Assembly (NCBI RefSeq): GCF_001552075.1
Contig: NZ_BCQM01000001.1
Location: 434,001-498,000, forward strand
From: Arthrobacter luteolus NBRC 107841
Lineage (GTDB): Bacteria > Actinomycetota > Actinomycetes > Actinomycetales > Micrococcaceae
Reading direction: 5' to 3'
Length of the DNA stretch: 64,000 bases
Under the pieces are notes generated by a model that made no database searches, was not told the origin of the DNA, and saw nothing but the letters and a program-made list of their open reading frames with translations. Shown here piece after piece: positions 45,901 through 54,510 of this stretch. Made by a program: the position numbers and the translations under genes. The first letter of the stretch is position 1; every line of letters starts with the position of its first letter.

Positions 45901-46170
45901 CTAGCTTTCGCCGCTGCCCGAACCGAAGATCCACAGTGCGCCAGTACCAAAGACAAAGTCCAGAACCGACACGATGATCATCATGACGACCACGAAGGCC
46001 ATAACCACGATGGTGTACCTCAGCAGCTCCTTGCGGGTGGGCGTCACCACCTTCTTCAGCTCAGCAATGACCTGACGGAGGAAGAGGGCGATACCGCCAA
46101 AGAAGCCGCGCTTCTTAGGCGACTTGCCTGAGGGGTGTCCCTTGGAGCTGCTGGCAGCTGTCTCGGTCAC
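45901..46170 (-). CDS. secE: Preprotein translocase subunit SecE
   Basis: An 89-residue single-span SecE. The amphipathic segment GGIALFLRQVIAELKKVVTPTRKELLRYT precedes one transmembrane helix (VVMAFVVVMMIIVSVLDFVFG). I prefer the GTG at 46170 (VTETAASSSKG), since GAGG lies 6 nt upstream. A GTG four codons earlier (46182) has no ribosome-binding site. It lies between tRNA-Trp and nusG, the usual bacterial order. Confidence 0.92.
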   Translation of the reverse strand: MTETAASSSKGHPSGKSPKKRGFFGGIALFLRQVIAELKKVVTPTRKELLRYTIVVMAFVVVMMIIVSVLDFVFGTGALWIFGSGSGES

Positions 46171-46272
46171 CTTTCGCCTCACTCATCTGTTCGGTTCACA
46201 GTCCCGCAGCGCGTGCCGGGGAACTGCTGCTTCATGAAGGACTGCGTTAGACGGCGAAACCGACGTCATGCG

Positions 46273-46345
46273 CAGGGCAGACAGGACTCGAACCTGCAAC
46301 CTGCGGTTTTGGAGACCGCTGCGCTACCAATTGCGCCACTACCCT
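46273..46345 (-). tRNA. tRNA-Trp (CCA anticodon)
   Basis: A 73-nt cloverleaf. The acceptor stem is AGGGTAG/CTGCCCT with a G discriminator, the D loop contains GGTAGCGCA, the anticodon loop is CTCCAAA (CCA) and the T-arm is TTCGAGTCC. CCA is not encoded. It sits about 100 nt upstream of secE and is probably co-transcribed. Confidence 0.96.
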
Positions 46346-46669
46346 TTGGGAGAATCCCACTTTACCGGTTTCCCTGCCCTCGACCTAACCGGACGTGGGC
46401 ATAAACCAGCATCGAGAGATCAACACCGAGGATCAAGTCTACGCAATCTTTTGCCCTGAGTCGAACCGGCCCGCCAAGTGCCGGCGCGGGACCAGCGGCG
46501 GAGGGCCTTTAACCCCGGGACGCACCGGGCCGTGCCAGTGTAAAAGACTGAAATGTGACCGCGTCGCGTCTAAGCTTGGCTTCCATAAAGGAACGGTAAA
46601 CGTTGCCTTACTAAGAGCCCCGCACCGGGGCTGACAAAAGCAAACCGCACCAAACCAGACGGGAACGCC
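46346..46669. promoter_or_regulatory. Divergent region between tRNA-Trp and the aminotransferase
   Basis: No gene seen. The minus strand carries TAGACTT (46435-46441) with TTCGAC 18 nt further upstream, a good candidate promoter for tRNA-Trp-secE-nusG. A second TTAGAC lies near 46570. The plus side has a small AGCCCC/GGGGCT dyad shortly before the aminotransferase start. Confidence 0.5.
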
Positions 46670-47893
46670 ATGCCTTCCAACGGCCGAATCTCAGAACGCA
46701 TCGCCTCCATTGCGGAATCCGCCACCCTTGCCGTCGACGCGAAGGCCAAAGCCCTGAAGGCCGCGGGCCGTCCGGTCATCGGTTTCGGCGCCGGCGAGCC
46801 TGACTTCCCGACGCCGGGCTACATTGTGGACGCAGCCGTGGCTGCCGCCAAGGACCCGCGGTTCCACCGCTACTCCCCCGCTGCCGGGCTGCCGGAACTG
46901 AAGAAGGCAATTGCGGAAAAGACGCTCAGGGACTCCGGCTACAGCGTCGATCCTGCCCAGGTGCTGGTGACGAACGGCGGCAAGCAGGCCGTCTATGAAG
47001 CCTTCGCCACGCTGCTGAACCCCGGGGATGAAGTCCTGGTGCCTTCCCCCTACTGGACCACCTATCCCGAGGCCATCCGGCTGGCGGGCGGAGTTCCCGT
47101 CGAGGTCTTCGCCGGCCCAGAGCAGGGCTACATGGTGACCGTCTCCCAGCTCGACGCCGCCTTGACCGACAAAACCAAGGTGCTGCTGTTCGTTTCCCCG
47201 TCCAACCCCACCGGAGCTGTCTACCCGGCGGAGGAGGTTGCTGAGATCGGCATGTGGGCAGCGGACCACGGCCTGTTCGTCGTGACCGATGAAATCTACG
47301 AACACCTGACCTACGACGGCGTGCCCTTCACCTCGATTGCAACGCGCTGCCCGGAGCTGGGCGACAAGGTTGTCATCCTCAACGGTGTGGCCAAGACCTA
47401 CGCCATGACCGGCTGGCGGGTGGGATGGATGATTGCCGCACCGGACGTCATCAAGGCAGCCACCAACCTGCAGTCCCACCTCTCCTCCAACGTCTCGAAC
47501 ATCTCGCAGATGGCAGCGCTGGCCGCTGTTTCCGGGCCGCTGACGGCCGTTGATGACATGAAACTGGCCTTCGACCGCCGCCGCAGGGCCATGGTCGAGG
47601 CACTGAACTCCATCGACGGCGTCAACTGCCCCATGCCCGAGGGTGCCTTCTATGCCTACGCCGACGTGCGCGGGCTGCTGGGGCGGGAATTCCCGGGTGC
47701 TGCCGGCCCCCTGCGTCCGCAGACGTCCGCGGAGCTGGCGGCGATGATCCTGGATACCGTGGAAGTCGCCGTCGTACCGGGTGAAGCCTTTGGCCCCTCC
47801 GGCTACCTGCGCCTGTCCTACGCCCTGGGCGACGAGGACCTCAAAACCGGCATGGACCGGCTCAAGGACTTCCTCGGCCAGGCCAAGAAGTGA
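46670..47893 (+). CDS. Pyridoxal-phosphate aminotransferase, aspartate aminotransferase-like
   Basis: A 407-residue class I/II aminotransferase. Family marks are [28 protein letters not shown] (cofactor phosphate), [22 protein letters not shown] and the PLP lysine in [16 protein letters not shown], with the substrate arginine in GYLRLSYAL. Aspartate aminotransferase is the usual annotation of this subgroup, but other amino or keto acids are possible. ATG 46670 is preceded by GACGGGAA. Confidence 0.9.
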   Translation: MPSNGRISERIASIAESATLAVDAKAKALKAAGRPVIGFGAGEPDFPTPGYIVDAAVAAAKDPRFHRYSPAAGLPELKKAIAEKTLRDSGYSVDPAQVLVTNGGKQAVYEAFATLLNPGDEVLVPSPYWTTYPEAIRLAGGVPVEVFAGPEQGYMVTVSQLDAALTDKTKVLLFVSPSNPTGAVYPAEEVAEIGMWAADHGLFVVTDEIYEHLTYDGVPFTSIATRCPELGDKVVILNGVAKTYAMTGWRVGWMIAAPDVIKAATNLQSHLSSNVSNISQMAALAAVSGPLTAVDDMKLAFDRRRRAMVEALNSIDGVNCPMPEGAFYAYADVRGLLGREFPGAAGPLRPQTSAELAAMILDTVEVAVVPGEAFGPSGYLRLSYALGDEDLKTGMDRLKDFLGQAKK

Positions 47894-47903
47894 ACCGCGC
47901 CCG

Positions 47904-48581
47904 CTAGAGCAGCCTGCGGGCTGCAGCCCACCTGGTCAGTTCGTGCCGGGAGGAAAGCTGCAGCTTCCGCAGGACTGCGGAGACGTGGGTTTCCACCGTC
48001 TTGACGGAGATAAAGAGTTCCTTGGCAACTTCCTTGTAGCTGTAGCCGCGGGCGATCAGCCGCATCACTTCGCGTTCGCGTGCCGAAAGCCGGTCCAGCT
48101 CGTCATCTACGCTGACGGCGGTGGACGCCCCGAACGCATCGAGCACGAATCCGGCGAGCCGGGGGGAAAACACCGCGTCGCCCCCGGCAACGCGGAGGAC
48201 GGCGTCGGAAATCTCCGTGCCGGAAATGGTCTTGGTGACGTAACCGCGGGCGCCGGCCCGGATCACTGTCACAACGTCCTCCGCCGCATCGGAGACGCTC
48301 AGGGCCAGGAAACGGGTCGTAGCCAGCAGGTCTGCGCAGCCGGCAATCACCTCGGCTCCTCCGCCTCCGGATCCGCCGGGCAGATGCACGTCCAGCAGCA
48401 CTACCTGCGGCCGGGACTGCCGGATCGCGGCGACGGCGGCCTCCACGGATGCTGCCTCGGCAAGGACGTTGACCCGTCCGTCCAGGTCCGCTTTCAAACC
48501 TGACCGGAAAATGGCGTGGTCATCAACCACCACCACCGATATTGGCTGGGCTGCTTCAAGGGGCGGTGCTGCGCTGCTCAC
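47904..48581 (-). CDS. NarL/LuxR-family response regulator
   Basis: A 225-residue two-component regulator. The receiver domain has VVVVDDHAIFRSG, the phospho-acceptor aspartate in VVLLDVHLPGG and the lysine in GYVTKTIS. The C-terminal LuxR helix-turn-helix is LSAREREVMRLIARGYSYKEVAKELFISVKTVETHVSAVL. The GTG start overlaps the stop of the upstream PspC-type kinase by 4 nt, so the two are an operonic pair. Confidence 0.92.
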   Translation of the reverse strand: MSSAAPPLEAAQPISVVVVDDHAIFRSGLKADLDGRVNVLAEAASVEAAVAAIRQSRPQVVLLDVHLPGGSGGGGAEVIAGCADLLATTRFLALSVSDAAEDVVTVIRAGARGYVTKTISGTEISDAVLRVAGGDAVFSPRLAGFVLDAFGASTAVSVDDELDRLSAREREVMRLIARGYSYKEVAKELFISVKTVETHVSAVLRKLQLSSRHELTRWAAARRLL

Positions 48582-49855
48582 CTGTTCTCCGTTTCCCGTT
48601 CAGACTGTGCCGGTGCGTCCGCGCCGGCCAGGGGCAGTGCCAAATGTATCTCGGTGCCGGCGCTGCTGCTCTTCACCCTGGCTGTACCGCCGTGCCGCTG
48701 CATGCGGCCGACGATTGATTCCCGCAGCCCCAGCCGGTCCTCCGGAACGGCCTCCGGGTCGAATCCGCTCCCGCGGTCCCGGACGAACACCTCTGCGGCA
48801 TCCGGCCGGCACTCCAGGTAAAGCGAGATCTGGCCGCCGGCATGCTGGGCAGCATTGAACAGCGCTGCCCTTGCCGCCTGCACCAGCGCCGAGCTCTGCA
48901 CCGTCAGTTCAGCCGTGCCGACGGCGACAAAATCCACCGGGTGGCCGTACGCATCTTCGACCTCCGCCGCAACGCCTTTCAGGGCGTCTGCCAGGGTTCC
49001 GGTGCCCTTCTCCGGATCGGCGTACAGCCATTGGCGCAGTTCACGCTCCTGGGCCCGGGCAAGCTTGATGACCTCGGACTCGGATCCGGCCCGGTTCTGG
49101 ATCAATGCCAGGGTCTGCAGCACGGAATCATGCAGATGCGCTGCGATCTCGGCGCGCTCGGTCTGGCGGATGCGTCCAGCCCGCTCCGTCTGGAAAGCCC
49201 GCCAGTACTTCACGGCCCAGGGAGCCAGGACCAGTGCGATGCCCGCCAGGACAGCCAGGGAAGCCAGCACCGCCGGCACCAGGACGTCCCAGGTGATGGA
49301 GCCGGAGAGAATCAGCAGGAAACCGGCGATCACGAGCAGCAGCCCGATGATCAGCCGGGTAAGGCCGGACTTGCGGTCCGCTCCGGCGCCAGCCACCAGG
49401 CCGGCCCGGCGGGAAGCATCCAGCTGGGACCAGGCCAGAACGGCTCCGGATGCGATCGCCGCAAACGGCAGGAGCATCCCAAGGTTGATTTCCGCTCCCA
49501 GCCGCTGGGCCACGACGGCGGCCGCCGCCAGCAGCAGCAGCAGGCCGATCAGAATTTCACGGGTGCCGATTGCGGTTTTCCCCGGCGCTGCCCGGTTTCC
49601 CTGCTCCTCCTGCAGGTAGCGGGCAAAGTTCTCCGCCACACTGCGCGGATTCCGTTCACCCGACGCCGCCTCTTCCTCCGTAGTCGGCACCATGATCCAG
49701 AGCCAGGCGTACAGGAGGACGCCGGCACCTGCCAGCAGCGACAGCACAGCCATGAGCACGCGGACGGTACGCACCGGCATGCCCAGGTGCGCGGCCAGTC
49801 CCGAACAGACACCGGCCACCACCCGGTCCGGGGAGCGGAGCAGGGGAGGTCTCAT
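48578..49855 (-). CDS. PspC-domain sensor histidine kinase
   Basis: A 425-residue kinase. An N-terminal PspC domain (SPDRVVAGVCSGLAAHLGM ... GAGVLLYAWLWIMVP) is followed by several transmembrane helices. Next come a HisKA_3-like dimerisation segment with the phospho-histidine in EIAAHLHDSVLQTLALI and an ATP-binding domain (ALFNAAQHAGG ... VFVRDRGSGFDPEAVPEDRLGLRESI). The ATG at 49855 begins the PspC motif; a longer frame to 50002 is rejected. It is divergent from another PspC gene at 49991 with a 135-nt promoter region between. It probably senses envelope stress. Confidence 0.9.
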   Translation of the reverse strand: MRPPLLRSPDRVVAGVCSGLAAHLGMPVRTVRVLMAVLSLLAGAGVLLYAWLWIMVPTTEEEAASGERNPRSVAENFARYLQEEQGNRAAPGKTAIGTREILIGLLLLLAAAAVVAQRLGAEINLGMLLPFAAIASGAVLAWSQLDASRRAGLVAGAGADRKSGLTRLIIGLLLVIAGFLLILSGSITWDVLVPAVLASLAVLAGIALVLAPWAVKYWRAFQTERAGRIRQTERAEIAAHLHDSVLQTLALIQNRAGSESEVIKLARAQERELRQWLYADPEKGTGTLADALKGVAAEVEDAYGHPVDFVAVGTAELTVQSSALVQAARAALFNAAQHAGGQISLYLECRPDAAEVFVRDRGSGFDPEAVPEDRLGLRESIVGRMQRHGGTARVKSSSAGTEIHLALPLAGADAPAQSERETENR

Positions 49856-49990
49856 GCCATAATCCAAACACGGCCGGACGGCAAAACTGCTACCCGATGG
49901 AAAGCCTGCGCACGGTATCAGGGGCAGGTTCAGGGGTCCCTCAGGGGGATCCCCGATGCGCCGGGGCGTCCCGGACGGAAGACTGGAAGC

Positions 49991-51475
49991 ATGAACTCGC
50001 ATCCATCCGAGCCCGGAGACGGGCAGCCCGCCACAACGGGATCCACGCAGTATCTGCCACCACAGGAGCCCCAGGACCAGGTTCCCTTCCGCCGCAGCTC
50101 CGGGGACAACTCTTTCTTCACCTGGCTCCGCCAGCTGGGAATCCAGCGCTCACCACAGCGCTGGATCGGCGGCGTTGCCGGCGGAATCGCCCAGCGCACC
50201 GGCCTTGACCCGACGCTGGTCCGCGGACTGGTTATCCTGCTCTCGCTCTTCGGTGTGGGCGTTGTCTTTTACGGCGTGGCCTGGGCACTGCTGCCCGAGC
50301 CCGACGGCCGGATCCACCTCGAGGAGGCGATCCGCGGCACCTGGAGCTCCGGAATGACCGGTGCCCTGACGTTCACCATCCTCGGCTTCGGCGCCCCGGG
50401 AGTCTCCTTCTGGGCCGAGGACGGCTGGCTGGGCGGAATCTTCTGGGGACTGTTCTGGATTGCCGCCATCATCCTGTGCATCTACTGGGTGACCAGCCGC
50501 AGCCACGCAAAATCAGCTGGTCCGGCCGCGCATCAGCAGCCAAACCAGGGGCCGGGGCCGTATCCGGCCGGCAACCGGCCCGGAGAAAACGGCCGCCCCG
50601 GAGAAAGTCCAGCCGGTTTCGACGGGAATGCCGCAGATACCCCGGGCCCGCGCACCAGCGCGTTTCCGGCCGCCGGGTATCCCGGCCCGGATGCCCCGAC
50701 GATGCCGCTGCCAGCCCCGGGCGGTGCCCACGAGTACAGCCGGACCCCGGGAGCACCCGAGCGCGGCTTCGGCGGAGCCTACGTACAGTTCCCGCCGCCC
50801 GCTCCGAAAGCCGTGAAACCTTCTACCTCCGCTCCCGCATCCTGGGCTGCGCTTATCTGCGGGACGGCCCTGCTTGCCGCAGGCGTCCTGCTCGCCCTGG
50901 ATTACGCCGGGATCTACGATTTCCGTTCCTCTGCGGCCGTGGCACTCGCCGGAGCTGCAGTGGTGCTGGGCCTTGGCATCGTGGGCCTCGGTGCGGCGGG
51001 CCGCTCCTCAGGAATCGCGGGCGGCCTCGCCGTCGTGTCCCTGATCGCGGCAGTGCTGTTCGGCGGAAACTACGCCTACCGCAACGTGGCCGTCGCCAAT
51101 GACGTCAACTGGAACGCCGGCCAGTCCGGCACAGCCCGGGAGGGTTACTCCATGGCGGCCGCCGGCGGGAACCTTGACCTCCGCGGTCTGGCCGACGATC
51201 TAAAAGACGGGGATGTCCGGGTGCCGGTGAGCATCGCAGCCGGAGACCTGGTGATCCTGGTTCCGGACAATGTCCGGGTTTCGGTCGAGGCAGATATGGC
51301 CATGGGCAACATCGACCTGGACCGCAGCGGGACCATCACGTCAACCGGAGGTCTTTGGGCCGGCAGGCAGCTTCCGGACCTGAATCCGGATGCCACCGGC
51401 AACCGGATGATCATCCAGATCAAGGGAGTCGCCAGCAACGTCCTGGTGACCACAGATGAAAGCAGCCTCGACTGA
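49991..51475 (+). CDS. PspC-domain membrane protein
   Basis: A 494-residue protein. It has a short Pro/Gln-rich N-terminus, a PspC domain (RWIGGVAGGIAQRTGLDPTLVRGL ... VVFYGVAWALLPEPDG), two further helices to about 175, a Pro/Gly-rich linker (180-270), about four more helices and a C-terminal soluble domain (395-494) of the kind seen in cell-wall-active LiaF-like proteins. It is likely regulated with, or input to, the adjacent kinase pair. The start is ATG 49991 after GGAAG; the longer in-frame region upstream overlaps the kinase and is antisense. Confidence 0.85.
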   Translation: MNSHPSEPGDGQPATTGSTQYLPPQEPQDQVPFRRSSGDNSFFTWLRQLGIQRSPQRWIGGVAGGIAQRTGLDPTLVRGLVILLSLFGVGVVFYGVAWALLPEPDGRIHLEEAIRGTWSSGMTGALTFTILGFGAPGVSFWAEDGWLGGIFWGLFWIAAIILCIYWVTSRSHAKSAGPAAHQQPNQGPGPYPAGNRPGENGRPGESPAGFDGNAADTPGPRTSAFPAAGYPGPDAPTMPLPAPGGAHEYSRTPGAPERGFGGAYVQFPPPAPKAVKPSTSAPASWAALICGTALLAAGVLLALDYAGIYDFRSSAAVALAGAAVVLGLGIVGLGAAGRSSGIAGGLAVVSLIAAVLFGGNYAYRNVAVANDVNWNAGQSGTAREGYSMAAAGGNLDLRGLADDLKDGDVRVPVSIAAGDLVILVPDNVRVSVEADMAMGNIDLDRSGTITSTGGLWAGRQLPDLNPDATGNRMIIQIKGVASNVLVTTDESSLD

Positions 51476-51780
51476 TGAGTGAATTCAGGAATGAACCCCG
51501 CAACCACGACGCCGCATCCTCCGGCACCTTTTCGTCTCCGGCCTCGCCGTCAGACGGGGTCTACGTCCCCGAGCCGGAGACCGAACACCGCCCGCTGCGG
51601 GTGGGAACCATCGTCTGGGGCCTGGTCCTCGCAGCCCTGGGCGGGCTGATCCTGGCCGTCCAGCTCACCGAAATCCGGCTCGATGCAGGCATGGTCCTGC
51701 TGGGCGTACTCATCGGAGCGGGTGCCGCGCTGGTGATCGGCGGGCTAATCTCCGTCCTGGGCCGGAGCCGGAACCCCTGA
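51475..51780 (+). CDS. Small two-helix membrane protein
   Basis: A 101-residue protein. A polar N-terminal half is followed by two hydrophobic helices (VGTIVWGLVLAALGGLILAV and GMVLLGVLIGAGAALVIGGLISV) and a basic tail (GRSRNP). The ATG overlaps the upstream stop by 1 nt (TGATG), so it is translated with the PspC protein. Such proteins recur in actinobacterial PspC loci; the function is unknown. Confidence 0.8.
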   Translation: MSEFRNEPRNHDAASSGTFSSPASPSDGVYVPEPETEHRPLRVGTIVWGLVLAALGGLILAVQLTEIRLDAGMVLLGVLIGAGAALVIGGLISVLGRSRNP

Positions 51781-51852
51781 CCGCGCGCCACTACTGGAAC
51801 CGCCCCGCTGTATGGAAAACACCACTGAATGGAAAGCAGGCAGAAAAACTCC

Positions 51853-52092
51853 ATGGAAAAGTTCTACAACGCACTGCGCTCATCACCGATCAAACGTGCA
51901 CGCGGCGGCTGGATCGCCGGGATCTGCGCCGGAATCGCCCAGAAGTTCGGCTGGGATGTGTCACTGGTCCGGATTGCCGTGCTGCTGAGCTTCCTGCTCC
52001 CGTTCATCGGCATCGGCACCTATCTGGTTGCCTGGCTGCTGTTGCCCACCACGGACGGAAAAATCGTCCTGGAACGGCTCATCGGCGGCTGA
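51853..52092 (+). CDS. Short PspC-domain protein
   Basis: A 79-residue protein that is almost only a PspC domain: RARGGWIAGICAGIAQKFGWDVSLVRIAVLLSFLLPFIGIGTYLVAWLLLPT. One strong transmembrane helix is predicted. I choose the ATG at 51853 (MEKFYNALRSS); an ATG eight codons upstream (51829) has no ribosome-binding site. It is the third PspC domain in this 4-kb locus. Confidence 0.85.
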   Translation: MEKFYNALRSSPIKRARGGWIAGICAGIAQKFGWDVSLVRIAVLLSFLLPFIGIGTYLVAWLLLPTTDGKIVLERLIGG

Positions 52093-52223
52093 GGCGATGC
52101 CGGGGCAGGGAGGATTCCGCTGCCCCGGCGCTCCGTGACCGCCGCGGGTGCCAGTATGGCGCCCGCTCGTGACTAGAATCGTAGGAGGCCGCCGCTCACC
52201 TACCAGATCCAGGGGTCACGCTA

Positions 52224-53252
52224 ATGAAGATCGGCATTCTCACCAGCGGGGGCGACTGCCCCGGGCTCAATGCGGTGATCCGCGGAGCGGTGCTCAACGG
52301 CATCAAAACGCATGACGTGGAGTTCGTAGGATTCCTTGACGGCTGGCGGGGTGTGGTTGACGGCGACATCATCGACCTGCCCCGTACCCGGGTCCGCGGT
52401 ATTTCCAAGCAGGGCGGCACCATCCTGGGCACCTCCCGCACCAACCCGTTCGAAGGTCCGAACGGCGGGCCGGAGAAAATCAAGGCCACGCTGGACCGGC
52501 TGGGGATCGACGCCGTCATCGCCATCGGCGGCGAAGGCACCCTGGCAGCCGCGCAGCGGCTGACCGACGCGGGACTGCACATCGTGGGTGTGCCCAAGAC
52601 GGTGGACAACGACCTCGACGCCACTGACTTCACCTTCGGATTCGATACTGCCGTGCAGATCGCCACCGAGGCCATCGACCGGCTCCGCACCACGGGCGAA
52701 TCCCATCACCGCTGCATGGTGGCCGAAGTGATGGGCCGCCACGTCGGCTGGATCGCCCTCCACTCCGGCATGGCAGCCGGAGCCCACGCCATCCTCATCC
52801 CGGAAAAGCCCGTCAGCCTGGACCAGATCGCGCAGTGGGTCAATGAGGCCAGGGACCGTGGCCGCGCGCCCCTGGTGGTCGTCGCCGAAGGCTTCGTCAC
52901 CACGGATATGGAAGCTCCGCATTCCGAACGTGGACTGGATGCCTTCGGACGGCCGAGGCTCGGCGGAATCGGTGAACTGCTGGCCCCGGAAATCGAGGCA
53001 CGGACCGGCATCGAAACGCGGGCCACCGTCCTGGGCCATATCCAGCGCGGCGGTGTTCCCACCGCGTTCGACCGGGTGCTTGCCACCCGGCTGGGAATGG
53101 CGGCCGTGGATTCCGTGGTGGAGGGCCTGTGGGGCACCATGGTCTCGCTCCATGGCACCGACATTGTCCGGGTCGGATTCGAAAAGGCGCTGGGCAACCT
53201 CAAGACCGTTCCGGAACGCCGCTACGAAGAGGCCGCAATTCTTTTCGGTTAG
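52224..53252 (+). CDS. pfkA: 6-phosphofructokinase (group III type)
   Basis: A 342-residue phosphofructokinase. It has TSGGDCPGLNAVIRG at the N-terminus, AIGGEGTL at 100-107, PKTVDNDLDATDFTFGFDTA with catalytic Asp128, VAEVMGRHVGWIAL and LGHIQRGG. Glu104-Gly105 with Lys125 (E. coli 103/104/124) is the mixed pattern of actinobacterial group III enzymes. Glycine at the 104-equivalent favours ATP; PPi-dependent relatives carry aspartate there. The upstream 131 nt contain no other gene. Confidence 0.92.
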   Translation: MKIGILTSGGDCPGLNAVIRGAVLNGIKTHDVEFVGFLDGWRGVVDGDIIDLPRTRVRGISKQGGTILGTSRTNPFEGPNGGPEKIKATLDRLGIDAVIAIGGEGTLAAAQRLTDAGLHIVGVPKTVDNDLDATDFTFGFDTAVQIATEAIDRLRTTGESHHRCMVAEVMGRHVGWIALHSGMAAGAHAILIPEKPVSLDQIAQWVNEARDRGRAPLVVVAEGFVTTDMEAPHSERGLDAFGRPRLGGIGELLAPEIEARTGIETRATVLGHIQRGGVPTAFDRVLATRLGMAAVDSVVEGLWGTMVSLHGTDIVRVGFEKALGNLKTVPERRYEEAAILFG

Positions 53253-53316
53253 GCGGCCTAACAAATCGCCCCTGCGGCTTGCGCTGCCCTCCTCCACCCC
53301 GTGTAGGTTGAAGCTC

Positions 53317-54033
53317 ATGCAGCTAGACACGAGCACGATCTCCATCATCCAGCTGGCCTGGTCCCGCAGGCTCGGTCTTGACGATGACGCACTGGCAGCC
53401 GCGGACAGCGATGAGCGCATCTACGATGTCCACGAGGAAGCCAGCGAGGTTTCCTTCGTCAGGCTCTTCGGCCGCGAGGTCTTCTCGGGTCCCGCCTGGG
53501 CGGCTGCGCAGGTCAGGTCCAAAAGTGCCGCTGAACTCAGCAGCGGCGCGGCGCTGATGCGGCTCTCTGCGGACCACGGCGGCCGCGGGACTGGCACCGA
53601 GCATCTGTTCTACGCGGATTTCTATCCCGAGGTGCCCGCCAGCGAACTGGCCATTGCCGAAGACCGCCGGTTCGCCGAAACCCTGGAACGCCTATGCCCT
53701 CCGGACGACGTCCTGGAAGCAAAGCTCAGCGCCCGTGAGGCCCTGTTCCTGCTGATGGACGACGCCAACCCCGAAGTTCCGGCTCCCCTCGCGGGAGCGG
53801 GCTACAGCATCAAGGACGGCATCCTCGCGGATATGGGTGCCCTCACCGCCCCCGGCCACCGCATGCGCGGCCTGGGCAGCTACATCAGCGCCATAGCGGT
53901 GGAAGACGCCATGGCAGCGGGCCTGATTCCCCAGTGGCGGGCCCCGTTCAACAATGTCGGAGCCTCCCGCACCGCGGCCGGTGCGGGATTTGTCGCGGCG
54001 GGAATCCGGGCCTCCGTGGCCCTGCCGGCCTGA
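53317..54033 (+). CDS. GNAT-like acetyltransferase
   Basis: A 238-residue protein starting at ATG 53317 (MQLDTSTISIIQLAWSRRLGL) after AGGTTGAAG. The C-terminal part (GILADMGALTAPGHRMRGLGSYISAIAVEDAMAAGLIPQWRAPFNNVGASRTAAGAGFVAAG) follows the GNAT acetyl-CoA loop and following helix. The N-terminal half is divergent. The substrate is unknown. Confidence 0.75.
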   Translation: MQLDTSTISIIQLAWSRRLGLDDDALAAADSDERIYDVHEEASEVSFVRLFGREVFSGPAWAAAQVRSKSAAELSSGAALMRLSADHGGRGTGTEHLFYADFYPEVPASELAIAEDRRFAETLERLCPPDDVLEAKLSAREALFLLMDDANPEVPAPLAGAGYSIKDGILADMGALTAPGHRMRGLGSYISAIAVEDAMAAGLIPQWRAPFNNVGASRTAAGAGFVAAGIRASVALPA

Positions 54034-54075
54034 GCTAAGTCAGCGGCCTCCCGGTTTGAGCTAAGTCAGCGGCCT
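54031..54075. repeat. Tandem 19-bp direct repeat
   Basis: TGAGCTAAGTCAGCGGCCT occurs at 54031-54049 and again at 54057-54075, a 26-bp period. The first copy includes the stop codon of the GNAT gene. Confidence 0.9.
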
Positions 54076-54093
54076 GAGCAGGGTAACCGGGCG

Positions 54094-54510
54094 CTAGGCC
54101 AGGATGTCCAGCAGCTCTGTGCGCTGGAAGTAGGCTGCGGCCGCCCGGGCTGAGGGATTTCCGGCGTCGGGGTCTGCTCCCGCTACCGCCAGCACACGGA
54201 CAACGTCCGCGTAGCCCTTGAACACCGCACCGGCCAGCGGTGACTGACCGCGGTCGTTGAGGGTATTAACCTCCGCACCAAGCTCAATAAGCAGTGCCGT
54301 GGCCGCGGAATGGCCGTGATAGGCCGCGAGCATCAGCAGCGAATCCCCGGCAGCGTTGGTGAGCGTGGCGGGAACGCCGGCGCTGACATAGGTCCGGAGC
54401 GTTTCCGTGTCACCGGCACGGGCGGCGTCAAAGAGCCGTTCCGCCAGTGCCAGCGTCTCCTGGTCGGCTGCGGACTGTGCGTCCGGGGAAGCGTCGGGGA
54501 ATTCAGTCAT
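54094..54510 (-). CDS. Ankyrin-repeat protein
   Basis: A 138-residue protein with about three ankyrin repeats: LFDAARAGDTETLRTYVSAGV, DSLLMLAAYHGHSAATALLIELGAEV and QSPLAGAVFKGYADVVRVLAVAGADPD. No signal peptide or membrane helix is seen. The ATG overlaps the ygfZ stop by 1 nt (TGATG), so it is co-translated with it. The partner protein is unknown. Confidence 0.88.
   Translation of the reverse strand: MTEFPDASPDAQSAADQETLALAERLFDAARAGDTETLRTYVSAGVPATLTNAAGDSLLMLAAYHGHSAATALLIELGAEVNTLNDRGQSPLAGAVFKGYADVVRVLAVAGADPDAGNPSARAAAAYFQRTELLDILA

Noticed and set aside
48842-49990. N-terminal extension of the PspC protein back to 48842
   Set aside because: It is antisense to the histidine kinase and low in complexity. 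The real start at 49991 has a ribosome-binding site and begins a normal PspC protein.
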